Assembly (NCBI RefSeq): GCF_014647475.1
Contig: NZ_BMPG01000001.1
Coordinates: 558,001 to 622,000, forward strand
Direction of reading: 5' to 3'
DNA: 64,000 bases
Source: Halocalculus aciditolerans
GTDB lineage: Archaea > Halobacteriota > Halobacteria > Halobacteriales > Halobacteriaceae
In this document: one piece after another, positions 51,457 to 61,327 of the stretch
How positions within the stretch are numbered: the stretch's first letter is position 1
How the letters are laid out: each line of letters begins with the position of its first letter
Program-made: the position numbers and the translations under genes
Notes under the pieces: model-generated
Databases searched by the model: none
The model's input: the letters and a program-made list of their open reading frames with translations, nothing else
What the model was told of the DNA's origin: nothing

Positions 51457-52179
51457 ATGGGACGCAGAATCCAAGGGCAGCGACGCGGGCGCGGGACGTC
51501 GACGTTCCGTGCGCCGTCGCACCGATACAAGGCGAATCTCACGCACAAGAACGCAGAGGACGAAGACGTCCTCGCCGGCGAAGTCGTCGGCGTGGAGCAC
51601 GACCCGGCGCGCAGCGCGCCGGTCGCGCAGGTCGAGTTCTCCGACGGCGACCAGCGCTACGTCCTCGCTCCCGAGGGCGTCGGCGTCGGCGACGCCATCG
51701 AAGTCGGCGTCTCCGCGTCCATCGAACCGGGCAACACGCTGCCGCTCGGCGAGATTCCCGAGGGCGTGCCCGTCTGCAACGTCGAGAGTCAGCCGGGCGA
51801 CGGCGGGAAGTTCGCGCGCTCCAGCGGCGTGAACGCGGACCTCATCACGCACGAGCGTGACGCCGCGGTCGTTCAGCTGCCGAGCGGCGAGATCAAGCGG
51901 CTCTCCCCGGACTGCCGCGCCACCATCGGCGTGGTCGCCGGTGGCGGCCGCACGGAGAAGCCGTTCGTGAAGGCCGGGACGAAACACCACAAGATGAAGG
52001 CGCGAGGCACGAAGTGGCCGCGCGTCCGTGGCGTCGCGATGAACGCCGTCGACCACCCGTTCGGTGGCGGTGGCCGCCAGCACCCCGGTCGTCCGAAGTC
52101 CGTCTCGAAGAACGCGCCGCCGGGCCGCAAGGTCGGGGACATCGCGTCCCGCCGCACCGGTCGCGGAGGTGGCAAGTAA
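51457..52179 (+). CDS. rpl2: Ribosomal protein L2 (uL2)
   Basis: A 240-residue protein essential for subunit association. MGRRIQGQRRGRGTSTFRAP and the conserved histidine region MNAVDHPFGGGGRQHPGRPK, which sits near the peptidyl-transferase site, are intact. 3-bp gap to rps19. Confidence 0.97.
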   Translation: MGRRIQGQRRGRGTSTFRAPSHRYKANLTHKNAEDEDVLAGEVVGVEHDPARSAPVAQVEFSDGDQRYVLAPEGVGVGDAIEVGVSASIEPGNTLPLGEIPEGVPVCNVESQPGDGGKFARSSGVNADLITHERDAAVVQLPSGEIKRLSPDCRATIGVVAGGGRTEKPFVKAGTKHHKMKARGTKWPRVRGVAMNAVDHPFGGGGRQHPGRPKSVSKNAPPGRKVGDIASRRTGRGGGK

Positions 52180-52182
52180 CCC

Positions 52183-52605
52183 ATGAGCACGCAATACCGA
52201 ACCGGCCGCGAGGGTGAGTTCACCTACCGCGGCTACGAGCTCGACGAACTCCAGGAGATGGACCTGGACGAAGTCGCGGAACTGCTGCCCGCACGCCAGC
52301 GGCGAACCATCGTCCGTGGACTCTCCGAGGAACACCAGAAGGTCCTCGAGAAAGCTCGCAAGCGAAGCGAGGAGGAGTCGGCGAACAACCCGATCCGGAC
52401 GCACCTGCGCGACATGCCGGTGCTCCCGGAGTTCGTCGGGAAGACGTTCGCCGTCTACGACGGCCACGAGTTCGGCCGCGTCGAGGTCGAACCCGAGATG
52501 CTCGGGCACTACCTCGGCGAGTTCGAACTCACGCGCACGTCCGTCGAACACGGGCAGGCGGGTATCGGCGCGACCCGCTCCTCGAAGTTCGTGCCGCTCA
52601 AGTAA
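52183..52605 (+). CDS. rps19: Ribosomal protein S19 (uS19)
   Basis: A 140-residue archaeal S19 contacting 16S rRNA in the head. [20 protein letters not shown] and [11 protein letters not shown] are the diagnostic blocks; the N-terminal [14 protein letters not shown] is the archaeal extension. 3-bp gap to rpl22. Confidence 0.97.
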   Translation: MSTQYRTGREGEFTYRGYELDELQEMDLDEVAELLPARQRRTIVRGLSEEHQKVLEKARKRSEEESANNPIRTHLRDMPVLPEFVGKTFAVYDGHEFGRVEVEPEMLGHYLGEFELTRTSVEHGQAGIGATRSSKFVPLK

Positions 52606-52608
52606 ACC

Positions 52609-53070
52609 ATGGGAATCCACTACAGCGTCGAAACCGACCCCGAGACCACGGCGAAAGCCATGCTCCGGGAGCGGCCGATCAGCTTGAAGCACAGCAAGGC
52701 CATCGCGCGCGAAATCAAGGGGAAGACGGCGACGGACGCCGTCTCCTACCTCGAAGACGTCGTCGCGGAGAAACGCTCCGTCCCCTTCAAACAGCACAAC
52801 GATTCCGTCGGGCACCGCTCCGACATCGACGGCTGGGACGCGGGCCGCTATCCGAACAAGGCCAGCAAGGCGTTCCTCGACCTCCTCGAGAACGCCATGA
52901 ACAACGCCGACCAGCAGGGGTTCGATGCGGACAGCATGACCGTTATGCACGTCGCCGCGCACAAGGTCGGGGAGTCCCCGGGGCGAAAGCCGCGGGCGAT
53001 GGGTCGCGCCACGGCGTGGAACACCACGCAGTGCGACGTCGAACTCGTCCTCGAGGAGGCAAGTGAATAA
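52609..53070 (+). CDS. rpl22: Ribosomal protein L22 (uL22)
   Basis: A 153-residue protein lining the exit tunnel. The KASKAFLDLLENAMNNADQQ helix and RKPRAMGRATAWNTTQCDVE loop are characteristic. Stop and the rps3 start overlap in TAATG. Confidence 0.97.
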   Translation: MGIHYSVETDPETTAKAMLRERPISLKHSKAIAREIKGKTATDAVSYLEDVVAEKRSVPFKQHNDSVGHRSDIDGWDAGRYPNKASKAFLDLLENAMNNADQQGFDADSMTVMHVAAHKVGESPGRKPRAMGRATAWNTTQCDVELVLEEASE

Positions 53071-54020
53071 TGGCTGACGAACTCGAATTCATCGAAGAAG
53101 GCCTGCAGCGGTCGCAGATTAACGAGTTCTTCGCGGAAGAACTCGGCCGCGCGGGCTACGGTGGTATGGACGTCGCCCACACGCCGATGGGGACGCAGAT
53201 CGTCCTCCACGCGGAGAAACCCGGTATGGTCATCGGGAAGGGCGGGAAGAACATCCGGAAGGTCACCCGGCAGCTCGAGGAGCGATTCGACCTCGAGGAC
53301 CCGCAGATCGACGTGCAGGAGGTCGAAGAACCCGACCTGAACGCACAGATCGTCGCGGACCGCCTCGCGAACGCGCTCGAGCGCGGCTGGTACTTCCGGA
53401 AAGCGGGTCACACGACCATCGACCGCATCATGGAATCCGGCGCGCTCGGCGCTGAGATCGTCCTGAGCGGGAAGGTCACGGGTGCCCGGAGCCGCGTCGA
53501 GAAGTTCAACCGCGGCTACATCAAGCACAACGGCGAGCCCGCCGAGGAGATCGTCGACCACGGCCAGGGTGTCGCGGTCATGAAGCTCGGCACCATCGGC
53601 GTGAACGTGAAGATCATCCCGCCGAACGCGGAGCTCCCGGACGACTTCGAGATCGACGAGGAGGCCGACATCTCGGACCTCGTCGTCGACGAGGAGGAAG
53701 CCGGCGAGAGCGTCGAGGAACTCCTCGAAGGCGAGCCCGCCGAGGACGAGGCCGCGGACGCCGCGGAAGCGGCGGACGTCGCTCAGGAAGCCATCGCCGA
53801 AGAAGAGTTCGAGGCCGAGGAGGGCGCGAGCCCGACCTCGCCGCCGGACTCCGAGGAAGCGGTGGAGGAAGCCCTCGACGAGCTCGAAGCGGAAGTCGAA
53901 GCGGACGCCGAAGACGTCGACGAAGAGGACTTCGACGACGTCGAAGCCGGCGCTGCCGAGGAAGCAGACGAGCTCCTCGAAGAGATGGAAGGCGAAGAAG
54001 AAGAAGAAACGGAGGAGTAA
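53070..54020 (+). CDS. rps3: Ribosomal protein S3 (uS3) with long acidic tail
   Basis: 316 residues. The KH domain has GKGGKNIRK near residues 53-61 and the C-terminal S3 domain ends around residue 190. The remaining about 125 residues are almost wholly Glu/Asp/Ala (EEEFEAEEGASPTSPP and so on), a haloarchaeal acidic extension of unproven role. Starts in TAATG with rpl22. Confidence 0.96.
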   Translation: MADELEFIEEGLQRSQINEFFAEELGRAGYGGMDVAHTPMGTQIVLHAEKPGMVIGKGGKNIRKVTRQLEERFDLEDPQIDVQEVEEPDLNAQIVADRLANALERGWYFRKAGHTTIDRIMESGALGAEIVLSGKVTGARSRVEKFNRGYIKHNGEPAEEIVDHGQGVAVMKLGTIGVNVKIIPPNAELPDDFEIDEEADISDLVVDEEEAGESVEELLEGEPAEDEAADAAEAADVAQEAIAEEEFEAEEGASPTSPPDSEEAVEEALDELEAEVEADAEDVDEEDFDDVEAGAAEEADELLEEMEGEEEEETEE

Positions 54021-54023
54021 TAC

Positions 54024-54224
54024 ATGGCAATCCTCTACCCCGAAGAAATCCGTGACATGACGCCCGCGGAGCGGGAGAACGAGCTCGAAGAGCTCGAGAC
54101 CGAACTCCTGAACGCGAAGGCCGTGAAGGCCGCTGGCGGCATGCCGGAGAACCCCGGTCGTATCGGGGAGCTCCGGAAGACGATCGCGCGACTGAAAACG
54201 ATTCAGAACGAAGAAAGCGACTAA
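54024..54224 (+). CDS. rpl29: Ribosomal protein L29 (uL29)
   Basis: 66 residues, a two-helix protein at the tunnel exit: [20 protein letters not shown] then [20 protein letters not shown]. Canonical archaeal length. 2-bp gap to the RNase P subunit gene; the sui1-like gene found here in some archaea is absent. Confidence 0.95.
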   Translation: MAILYPEEIRDMTPAERENELEELETELLNAKAVKAAGGMPENPGRIGELRKTIARLKTIQNEESD

Positions 54225-54226
54225 CG

Positions 54227-54667
54227 ATGCCGCTCACACCCGAAACCCTGACCCGACACGAACTCGCCGGCCTCCACGTCGAGGTCGTCGAGTCGACCGA
54301 CCCCTCGCGGGTCGGTCTCTCGGGTCGCATCGTCCGTGAGACGATGAACACGCTCGTCATCGAAGCCGGTGGCGAGGGGGAACCGGGTGTGCGGCAGGTC
54401 GAGGCGGCCGAGCGGAGTTCGGCCGGTCGACCGGGCGGGGAGGCGGCTTCCCGCAAACAGGTCCCGAAGCGGGGGACCGTCTTCGAGTTCCGACTCACAG
54501 ATGAATCCGCGGCAACCCGGGAGGGTGCCGGGACCGCGTCGGAACCGGTCAGTGGCGAGAGCCATACTGCCGGCTACGGCGCGGCCTACGTTACGGTGGA
54601 TGGAGTCGAACTGCTCTCACGACCCGCATTACGTTCCGAGAACGGAGTCGATTCGAAATGGCAATAG
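54227..54667 (+). CDS. rnp1: RNase P protein component 1 (Rpp29/Pop4)
   Basis: A 146-residue subunit of ribonuclease P, which matures tRNA 5' ends. [20 protein letters not shown] and [15 protein letters not shown] match the Sm-like core, and [12 protein letters not shown] the second half. An insertion of about 30 Gly/Glu/Ala-rich residues separates the two, making it longer than most archaeal homologues. Overlaps rps17 by 10 bp. Confidence 0.9.
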   Translation: MPLTPETLTRHELAGLHVEVVESTDPSRVGLSGRIVRETMNTLVIEAGGEGEPGVRQVEAAERSSAGRPGGEAASRKQVPKRGTVFEFRLTDESAATREGAGTASEPVSGESHTAGYGAAYVTVDGVELLSRPALRSENGVDSKWQ

Positions 54668-54984
54668 GATTAAACGTTGACGAGCCGTCGGGCGAATGCG
54701 CCGACGATAGCTGTCCGTTCCACGGGAGCCTTTCCGTGCGCGGGCAGATCATCGAGGGCGAAGTCGCCTCGACGGCAATGGACAAAACCATCGTCGTGGA
54801 ACGAGAGTACGACGTCTTCGTACCGAAGTACGACCGGTACATGAAGCGTCGTTCCCGCGTTCCGGCTCACGCCCCGGAGTGTTTCGACATCTCCGAAGGC
54901 GACGTGGTTCGTATCGCAGAGACCCGACCGCTTTCCAAGACGAAATCCCACGTCGTCGTGGAGATCACGGAGAGTGAAGACTGA
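54658..54984 (+). CDS. rps17: Ribosomal protein S17 (uS17)
   Basis: A 108-residue OB-fold protein binding 16S r[23 protein letters not shown] and [20 protein letters not shown] are diagnostic. The N terminus has an archaeal C-x4-CPFHG segment. It begins 10 bp inside rnp1 and its stop overlaps rpl14 (TGATG). Confidence 0.96.
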   Translation: MAIGLNVDEPSGECADDSCPFHGSLSVRGQIIEGEVASTAMDKTIVVEREYDVFVPKYDRYMKRRSRVPAHAPECFDISEGDVVRIAETRPLSKTKSHVVVEITESED

Positions 54985-55382
54985 TGGAAGCGATCAAAGC
55001 TGACGTCACGCAGGGTCTGGAGAAAGGCTCGATCATTACGTGCGCCGACAACACCGGCGCGCGCGAACTGAAAGTGCTCTCCGTCATGGGCTACCAGGGG
55101 ACGAAGAACCGTCACCCGAAAGCCGGTGTCGGCGACAAGATCACCGTCTCGGTCACCAAGGGGACGCCGGAGATGCGTCGCCAGGTGCTCGAAGCGGTGG
55201 TCGTCCGCCAGCGGAAGTCGATCCGCCGGCCGGACGGCACGCGCGTGAAGTTCGAGGACAACGCCGCGGTCATCATCGACGACCTCGGCGAGCCTCGCGG
55301 GACCGAGATCAAGGGTCCGATCACGCGCGAGGTCGCAGAACGCTACGGGAGCGTCGCCAGCACGGCAACGATGATCGTCTAA
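54984..55382 (+). CDS. rpl14: Ribosomal protein L14 (uL14)
   Basis: 132 residues. [20 protein letters not shown] and the basic [20 protein letters not shown] block are typical of archaeal L14, which contacts the small subunit in a bridge. One base separates it from rpl24. Confidence 0.97.
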   Translation: MEAIKADVTQGLEKGSIITCADNTGARELKVLSVMGYQGTKNRHPKAGVGDKITVSVTKGTPEMRRQVLEAVVVRQRKSIRRPDGTRVKFEDNAAVIIDDLGEPRGTEIKGPITREVAERYGSVASTATMIV

Positions 55383-55383
55383 C

Positions 55384-55740
55384 ATGAGTGAACAACCACG
55401 CAAACAGCGAACGCGGTCCCGCCGCGCGCCCCTGCACAAGAAGCAGAAGCAGGTTCGAGCGCACCTCACGGAGGACCTCCGTGAGGAGTACGGGCAGCGC
55501 CGCGTCCGCGTCGCCACGGGCGACACCGTCGAGGTGACGCGCGGCGACGACGCCGGCACGGAAGCCGAGGTCGCGCGTGTCGACCTGACGGACGCGAAGG
55601 TGTACGTCGAGGACGTCACCATCGAGAAGGCGGACGGCGAAGAAGTCCTTCGCGCGCTCGACGCGTCGAACCTCGTCGTCACCGACCTCAACCTCGAAGA
55701 CGACGTGCGCGCGGACCGCATCCGAGGTGACAACGAATGA
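55384..55740 (+). CDS. rpl24: Ribosomal protein L24 (uL24)
   Basis: 118 residues. The KOW motif lies in [20 protein letters not shown], preceded by the archaeal N-terminal [16 protein letters not shown] helix. An assembly-initiator protein of the large subunit. Overlaps rps4e by 4 bp. Confidence 0.96.
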   Translation: MSEQPRKQRTRSRRAPLHKKQKQVRAHLTEDLREEYGQRRVRVATGDTVEVTRGDDAGTEAEVARVDLTDAKVYVEDVTIEKADGEEVLRALDASNLVVTDLNLEDDVRADRIRGDNE

Positions 55741-56441
55741 GTAACCACCAGAAACGACTGTCGGTGCCGAAGTCGTGGCCGGTCGAGCGGAAGACCGCCA
55801 CGTTCACGGCGAAGGCGGGCGCGGGCCCGCACGGCGAATCGGGCGTTCCGCTCGTCGTCGTGCTCCGGGACGTGCTCGGCTACGTCGACTCGGCGAAGGA
55901 AGCGAAGTACGCCGCACACCACGACGGTGTGCTCGTCAACGGCGGCTCGGTGAGCGACATCAACCGCCCCATCGGGATGTTCGACCTGCTCGGCTTCCCG
56001 GAGCGAGACGAGTACTACCGCGTGTTCCCCGACGAGGGCGGCCGGCTCGGTCTGACGGAGATCGACGCGGCCGACGCGGACGCGAAACTCGGGAAAGTCG
56101 TCGACAAGACGCTCGTCTCCGGCGGCCGCGTGCAGCTGAACCTGCACGACGGGCAGAACATCCTCATCGACGAGGACGAAGACGAGTACTCCGGCGGCGA
56201 CTCCATCGTCGTCGAGAACGAGACGGACGACATCGTCGCGCACTTCCAGTACGAGGAAGGCGCGCTCGTCACCGCCGTCGCCGGCCAGCACGCCGGTGAA
56301 ATCGGCGAAGTCGACGAGATCACGGTCACGCCCGGTAGCGCGTCGAACACCGTCGAGGTGTCGACCGACGACGGGTCGTTCGAGACCGTCGACGAGTACA
56401 TCGTCGTCATCGACGAGAACTTCACGGGTGATGAGGAATGA
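55737..56441 (+). CDS. rps4e: Ribosomal protein S4e (eS4)
   Basis: A 234-residue archaeal/eukaryotic protein with an S4-like RNA-binding domain ([20 protein letters not shown]), a central domain, and a KOW motif in [20 protein letters not shown]-terminal [20 protein letters not shown] is diagnostic. Overlaps rpl5 by 4 bp. Confidence 0.97.
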   Translation: MSNHQKRLSVPKSWPVERKTATFTAKAGAGPHGESGVPLVVVLRDVLGYVDSAKEAKYAAHHDGVLVNGGSVSDINRPIGMFDLLGFPERDEYYRVFPDEGGRLGLTEIDAADADAKLGKVVDKTLVSGGRVQLNLHDGQNILIDEDEDEYSGGDSIVVENETDDIVAHFQYEEGALVTAVAGQHAGEIGEVDEITVTPGSASNTVEVSTDDGSFETVDEYIVVIDENFTGDEE

Positions 56442-56950
56442 GCGTCACCGATAGCGAGATGCGCGAACCGCGCGTCGAGAAGGTCGTCGTCCACATGGGC
56501 GTCGGTCAGGGTGGCCGCGAACTCCAGAACGCCGAGGAGATCCTCGAAGAGATCACCGGCCAGGAGTCGGTTCGAACGACGGCGACGGAGACGAACCCGA
56601 CGTTCAACATCCGCGAGGGCGACCCGATCGGCGCGAAGGTCACGCTCCGCGACGACGCAGCCGAGGACTTCCTCGCCCGCGCGCTCGACTTCACGTCGCT
56701 GCGCCGCCGCCAGTTCGACGAGACCGGGAACGTGAGCTTCGGTGTCGACGAACACACCGACTTCCCGAGTCAGGAGTACGACCCGAACATCGGTATCTAC
56801 GGGCTGGACGTCACGGTGAACCTCGTGCGTCCCGGCTACCGCGTGTCGAAGCGCGACAAGCACTCCCGTCAGATCCCGAAGAACCACCGTCTCACTCCCG
56901 AGGACGCCATCGCGTACCTCGAGGAGCACTTCGACGTGGAGGTCAACTGA
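56438..56950 (+). CDS. rpl5: Ribosomal protein L5 (uL5)
   Basis: A 170-residue 5S-rRNA-binding protein. [20 protein letters not shown] and [20 protein letters not shown] fit. The stop overlaps the rps14 start (TGATG). Confidence 0.97.
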   Translation: MSVTDSEMREPRVEKVVVHMGVGQGGRELQNAEEILEEITGQESVRTTATETNPTFNIREGDPIGAKVTLRDDAAEDFLARALDFTSLRRRQFDETGNVSFGVDEHTDFPSQEYDPNIGIYGLDVTVNLVRPGYRVSKRDKHSRQIPKNHRLTPEDAIAYLEEHFDVEVN

Positions 56951-57108
56951 TGAGCGAATCCGAAACCGCACAGGAAGAGACCGGGCAGTCCCACGAGTGC
57001 CGGCGCTGTGGCCGTAAGCAGGGCCTCGTCGGCAAGTACGACGTGTGGCTGTGCCGACAGTGCTTCCGCGAGATCGCCCGCGACATGGGCTTCAAGAAGT
57101 ACAGCTAA
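56950..57108 (+). CDS. rps14: Ribosomal protein S14 (uS14, zinc type)
   Basis: 52 residues, with the zinc-binding CRRCGRKQG and [15 protein letters not shown] halves of the C+ form. Short archaeal version with a polar N terminus. Overlaps rpl5 by one base and lies 2 bp before rps8. Confidence 0.96.
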   Translation: MSESETAQEETGQSHECRRCGRKQGLVGKYDVWLCRQCFREIARDMGFKKYS

Positions 57109-57110
57109 CA

Positions 57111-57503
57111 ATGACAGGACGAGATCCCCTGGCCGACGCGCTCTCCGGTGTGAACAACGCCGAGAGCGTCGGTCATCTGGAACACGACATCAAGCCCGCG
57201 TCGAACACTATCGGGTCCATTCTCGAAGTGTTCTACGACCGTGGTTACATCGGCGGCTTCGAGTTCGTCGAGGACGGTCGCGGCGGGCGGTTCGACGTTG
57301 AACTGACGGGCGCTATCAACGAGTGCGGGCCGGTGAAGCCCCGCTACTCCGTGAGCGCCGACGACTACGAGAAATGGGAGAAGCGATACCTCCCGGCCCG
57401 TGACTACGGGACGCTCATCGTCACGACGAGTCACGGCATCATGAGCCACTACGAGGCCCGCGACGAGGGCATCGGTGGTCAGGTTATCGCGTACGTATAC
57501 TAA
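57111..57503 (+). CDS. rps8: Ribosomal protein S8 (uS8)
   Basis: 130 residues, binding helix 21 of 16S rRNA. DPLADALSGVNNAESVG and the C-terminal LIVTTSHGIMSHYEARDEGI are typical. The ATG after the rps14 stop gives MTGRDPLADA; an upstream frame belongs to rps14 sequence. Stop overlaps rpl6. Confidence 0.97.
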   Translation: MTGRDPLADALSGVNNAESVGHLEHDIKPASNTIGSILEVFYDRGYIGGFEFVEDGRGGRFDVELTGAINECGPVKPRYSVSADDYEKWEKRYLPARDYGTLIVTTSHGIMSHYEARDEGIGGQVIAYVY

Positions 57504-58039
57504 TGGCACGAATCGAACTCGAAATTCCGGCAGACGTCGACGCCGAGGTCGACCACCTCGACCTCACCGTCGACGGCCCGAACGGCTCGGTCACTCGCCG
57601 CCTCTGGTACCCGGACGTCACGGTCACCGTCGAGGACGACACCGTCGTCATCGAGTCCGACGAGGAGGACGCGAAGACGCGTTCGACTCTCGGGACGTTC
57701 GAGAGCCACGTGGCGAACATGTTCCACGGGGTCGTCGACGGCTGGGAGTACCGGATGAAAGTGCATTACTCTCACTTCCCGATGCAGGTGAACGTCGAGG
57801 ACGGCGAAGTCGTCATCGAGAACTTCCTCGGGGAGCGAGCGGCGCGCCGCACGCCCGTTCGTGGCGACACGGACGTCCAAGTCGACGGTGAAGAGCTGAC
57901 GCTCTCCGGGCCGTCGAAGGAGGACGTCGGGCAGACGGCCGCCGACATCGAGCAGCTCACGCGCGTCACGGACAAGGACACGCGCGTGTTCCAGGACGGT
58001 GTCTACATCGTCCAGAAACCCGCGAAAGGAGGTGCCTAA
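57503..58039 (+). CDS. rpl6: Ribosomal protein L6 (uL6)
   Basis: A 178-residue protein with two similar domains near the factor-binding site. EIPADVDAEVDHLDLTVDGP, FESHVANMFHGVVDGWEYRM and LTRVTDKDTRVFQDGVYIVQ match archaeal L6. Starts in TAATG with rps8. Confidence 0.97.
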   Translation: MARIELEIPADVDAEVDHLDLTVDGPNGSVTRRLWYPDVTVTVEDDTVVIESDEEDAKTRSTLGTFESHVANMFHGVVDGWEYRMKVHYSHFPMQVNVEDGEVVIENFLGERAARRTPVRGDTDVQVDGEELTLSGPSKEDVGQTAADIEQLTRVTDKDTRVFQDGVYIVQKPAKGGA

Positions 58040-58042
58040 TAG

Positions 58043-58750
58043 ATGGCTGACGAAATCGAGTCCATCGAGGACATCAGTGGTGTCGGGCCGTCGAAGGCCG
58101 AGGCGCTCCGCGACGCCGGCTACGAGTCCGTCGAGGACGTGAAGGCCGCATCGCAGGACGACCTCGCCGACGTCGACGGTATCGGGAACGCCCTCGCCGC
58201 CCGTATCAAGGCGGACGTCGGCGGGCTCGAAGTCTCCGAGGAGACCGAAGCGGCGGTCGAAGAAGAGACCGAGGAAGCCGAAGCGGAGGAAGCCGAGGAA
58301 GTCGAAACCGAGCTTCAGCCGCGCGGGCACGCCGACAAGACGCCGGAGCTGACCGAGGAGGAAGAACGCCTCCTCAAGCAGCGAAAGCGCATCGGCAAAC
58401 CCCAGTTCTTCCGTCAGGACTACCACAAGAAGAAGCGCACGCCGACGTCGTGGCGTCGACCCCGCGGTGGGCTGTCGAAGCAGCGACGCGGGCAGAAGGG
58501 CAAAGGCGACAAGGTCGAAGCCGGGTTCCGAACGCCGAAAGCGGTGCGCGGCAAGCACCCGAGCGGCTTCGAGGAAGTCCACGTGCACAACGCGGCCGAC
58601 CTCGACGGCGTCGACGCGGACACCGAGGCCGCCCGCATCGCCTCGACGGTCGGCGCGCGGAAGCGCGAGACCATCGAGGAGAAGGCCGAAGACATGGGCG
58701 TTCGCGTCCTCAACCCGACCTACGTCGAAGTCGAGGTAGACAATGAGTGA
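58043..58750 (+). CDS. rpl32e: Ribosomal protein L32e with N-terminal HhH extension
   Basis: 235 residues. The L32e domain occupies about residues 100-230 ([20 protein letters not shown], then [20 protein letters not shown]). Before it lies a helix-hairpin-helix module ([33 protein letters not shown]) and an acidic linker, a known haloarchaeal add-on. Overlaps rpl19e by 8 bp. Confidence 0.95.
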   Translation: MADEIESIEDISGVGPSKAEALRDAGYESVEDVKAASQDDLADVDGIGNALAARIKADVGGLEVSEETEAAVEEETEEAEAEEAEEVETELQPRGHADKTPELTEEEERLLKQRKRIGKPQFFRQDYHKKKRTPTSWRRPRGGLSKQRRGQKGKGDKVEAGFRTPKAVRGKHPSGFEEVHVHNAADLDGVDADTEAARIASTVGARKRETIEEKAEDMGVRVLNPTYVEVEVDNE

Positions 58751-59192
58751 TCTGAGCGCACAGAAACGACTCGCAGCCGACGTCCTCGACGTCGGGGAGA
58801 ACCGCGTCTGGTTCGACCCCGATTCGCAGGGCGAAATCGCGGACGCCATCACGCGCGACGACATCCGCGACCTCGTCCAGCAGGGGACGATTAAAGCGAA
58901 GGACGCACAGGGCAACTCCCGCGGTCGCGCACGCGAGCGCGACGCGAAACGTGCTTACGGGCATCAGACCGGTGCCGGTTCCCGCAAGGGGAAGAAGGGC
59001 GGCCGGTCGAACTCGAAGGACGAGTGGAAGAACCGAATCCGCGCACAGCGCCGGGAGCTCCGCGAGCGACGTGACTCCGGCGACCTCACGCCGACCCAGT
59101 ACCGGAAGCTCTACCGGATGGCGAACGGCGGCGAGTTCGATAGCGTCCGGCGGCTGCGCAACTACATCGAAGAGCACTACGGTGAACAATAA
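58743..59192 (+). CDS. rpl19e: Ribosomal protein L19e (eL19)
   Basis: 149 residues, helical, with [20 protein letters not shown] at the N terminus and [12 protein letters not shown] at the end. Binds 23S rRNA and an inter-subunit bridge. Overlaps rpl32e by 8 bp and rpl18 by one base. Confidence 0.97.
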   Translation: MSDLSAQKRLAADVLDVGENRVWFDPDSQGEIADAITRDDIRDLVQQGTIKAKDAQGNSRGRARERDAKRAYGHQTGAGSRKGKKGGRSNSKDEWKNRIRAQRRELRERRDSGDLTPTQYRKLYRMANGGEFDSVRRLRNYIEEHYGEQ

Positions 59193-59743
59193 TGGCTAGC
59201 GGCCCACGATACAAAGTACCGATGCGGCGTCGCCGCGAGGTCCGGACGGACTACCATCAGAGGTTGCGCCTCCTGAAGTCGGGGAAACCCCGACTCGTCG
59301 CTCGGAAGAGCAACAACGGAATCTCGGCGCAGCTGATCGTCATGGGACCGGACGGCGACATCACGGAAGCGAGCGCGAACGCACAAGACCTCACCGAGTT
59401 CGGCTGGGAGGCACCGACGGGTAACATGCCCGCGGCCTACCTCACCGGCTACCTCGCGGGGAAGCGGGCGGTCGACGCCGGCCTCGACGAGGCCGTGCTC
59501 GACATCGGCCTGAACACCGCGACCCAGGGGTCGAAGGTGTTCGCCGTGCAGGAAGGCGCTATCGACGCCGGCCTCGACGTGCCGCACAACGAGTCCGTGT
59601 TCGCGGACTGGCAGCGCACGCGCGGTCAGCACATCGCCGACTACGCGGAGCAGCTCGACGAGCCGCTCTACAGCGGCGAGTTCGACGCGACGACGCTCCC
59701 CGAGCACTTCGACGACGTGCTCGAAACACTCCAGGAGGACTAA
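59192..59743 (+). CDS. rpl18: Ribosomal protein L18 (uL18)
   Basis: A 183-residue 5S-rRNA-binding protein of archaeal L18/L5e type. [20 protein letters not shown] and the [20 protein letters not shown] helix are diagnostic. 1-bp gap to rps5. Confidence 0.97.
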   Translation: MASGPRYKVPMRRRREVRTDYHQRLRLLKSGKPRLVARKSNNGISAQLIVMGPDGDITEASANAQDLTEFGWEAPTGNMPAAYLTGYLAGKRAVDAGLDEAVLDIGLNTATQGSKVFAVQEGAIDAGLDVPHNESVFADWQRTRGQHIADYAEQLDEPLYSGEFDATTLPEHFDDVLETLQED

Positions 59744-59744
59744 C

Positions 59745-60380
59745 ATGAGCTACAACAACTGGGAACCCCAGACGCGACTCGGTCGACTCGTCCAGGACGG
59801 CGAGATCGACACGATGGAGGACGCGCTGAACTCCGGTCTCCCGCTGAAGGAGCCGGAGCTCGTCGATTCGCTCCTCCCGGGTCTCGAGGACGAAGTCCTC
59901 GACATCAACATGGTACAGCGCATGACTGACTCCGGCCGCCGCGTGAAGTTCCGCTGCGTCGTCGCCGTCGGTAACCGCGACGGCTTCGTCGGGTACGCGG
60001 AAGGCCGCGACGACCAGGTCGGTGGCGCGATTCAGAAAGCCATCGAGGTCGCGAAACTGAACATCATCGACGTCTCCCGCGGCTGTGGGTCGTGGGAGTG
60101 TGGCTGCGGGCGTCCGCACACGGTCGCGCTGAAGACGACCGGGAAGGCCGGCAGCGTCGAAGTGGAACTCCGCCCCGCCCCGCGCGGTCTCGGCCTCGCG
60201 GGCGGTGAGACGGTCCGGCACGTCCTCGACCTCGCCGGTATCGAGGACGTCTGGACGCATTCGTCCGGGAAGACGCGGACGACGGTGAACTTCGCGAAGG
60301 CGACGTTCAACGCGCTCCGCAACACCGCGGAGGCCCGCGTCCCGGAGCGCACGCGCGAGAAGCGCGAGGTGATCGAGTGA
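59745..60380 (+). CDS. rps5: Ribosomal protein S5 (uS5)
   Basis: 211 residues, at the mRNA entry site. [20 protein letters not shown] is the S5 RNA-binding domain and [20 protein letters not shown] the second domain. The stop overlaps the rpl30 start in TGATG. Confidence 0.97.
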   Translation: MSYNNWEPQTRLGRLVQDGEIDTMEDALNSGLPLKEPELVDSLLPGLEDEVLDINMVQRMTDSGRRVKFRCVVAVGNRDGFVGYAEGRDDQVGGAIQKAIEVAKLNIIDVSRGCGSWECGCGRPHTVALKTTGKAGSVEVELRPAPRGLGLAGGETVRHVLDLAGIEDVWTHSSGKTRTTVNFAKATFNALRNTAEARVPERTREKREVIE

Positions 60381-60844
60381 TGCAGGCAGTTGTCCAGCTT
60401 CGCGGTGAAGTCAACATGCGTGACACGGTGGACGACACGCTGCAGATGCTCAACATTCACAGCGTGAACCACTGCGCGCTCGTCCCTGAGACGGAGACGT
60501 ACCAGGGCATGGTCGCGAAAGTGAACGACTACGTCGCCTACGGCGAGCCCTCCGAGGAGGTCGTCGCGTCGCTCATCGAGCGCCGCGGTGAGCCCCTCGA
60601 AGGCGACGCCGACGTCGACGACGAGTGGGTGGCGGAGAACACCGACTACGACGACGTCGCCGACCTCGCGAGCGCGCTCCTCGACGAGGAGACGACGCTC
60701 CGCGACGCCGGTCTCGCGCCGGTGCTCCGCCTTCACCCGCCGCGCGGCGGCCACGAGGGCATCAAGCAGCCGCGCGCGCAGGGCGGCCAGCTCGGCAAAC
60801 AGTCCAGCGAGGATATCGACGAACTCCTCCGGAGGATGCGATAA
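60380..60844 (+). CDS. rpl30: Ribosomal protein L30 (uL30)
   Basis: A 154-residue archaeal L30/L7e form. [20 protein letters not shown] and LRLHPPRGGHEGIKQPRAQG fit. I use the ATG at 60380; a GTG one codon earlier is possible. Overlaps rpl15 by one base. Confidence 0.96.
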   Translation: MQAVVQLRGEVNMRDTVDDTLQMLNIHSVNHCALVPETETYQGMVAKVNDYVAYGEPSEEVVASLIERRGEPLEGDADVDDEWVAENTDYDDVADLASALLDEETTLRDAGLAPVLRLHPPRGGHEGIKQPRAQGGQLGKQSSEDIDELLRRMR

Positions 60845-61326
60845 TGACGAGTAAGAAACGACGCCAGCGCGGGTCGCGCACGCACGGCGGCGGCACTCAC
60901 AAGAACCGGCGTGGTGCCGGACACCGTGGTGGCCGTGGCCGCGCCGGCCGCGACAAGCACGAGTTCCACAACTACGAACCGCTCGGGAAACACGGCTTCA
61001 CGCGTCCGGACAAAGTCCAGGACGACGTCGCCGAGATCAGCGTGCAGGAACTCGACGAGAACGCGGTGCTCTACGTCGAGGACGGGTCGGCCGAGGAGAC
61101 GGACTTCGGCTTCCGCATCGACGCGCGTGACGTCGTCGAGGACGGCCACGAGGTCGACGTCGTGAAAGTCCTCGGTGACGGTCAGGTGCGCAATCAGCTC
61201 GAAGTGACGGCGGACGCGTTCAGCGCGTCGGCGGTCGAGCTCATCGAGGAAGAGGGCGGCGACGCCGTGCTCTCCGAGCGCGCTGAGACTGCAGACGAGA
61301 ACGAGAGCGAAGAGAGCGAGAACTGA
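60844..61326 (+). CDS. rpl15: Ribosomal protein L15 (uL15)
   Basis: 160 residues. KKRRQRGSRTHGGGTHKNRR, GHRGGRGRAGRDKHEFHNYE and the acidic C terminus are typical of haloarchaeal L15. Start ATG overlaps the rpl30 stop (TAATG). 1 bp before secY. Confidence 0.96.
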   Translation: MTSKKRRQRGSRTHGGGTHKNRRGAGHRGGRGRAGRDKHEFHNYEPLGKHGFTRPDKVQDDVAEISVQELDENAVLYVEDGSAEETDFGFRIDARDVVEDGHEVDVVKVLGDGQVRNQLEVTADAFSASAVELIEEEGGDAVLSERAETADENESEESEN

Positions 61327-61327
61327 G

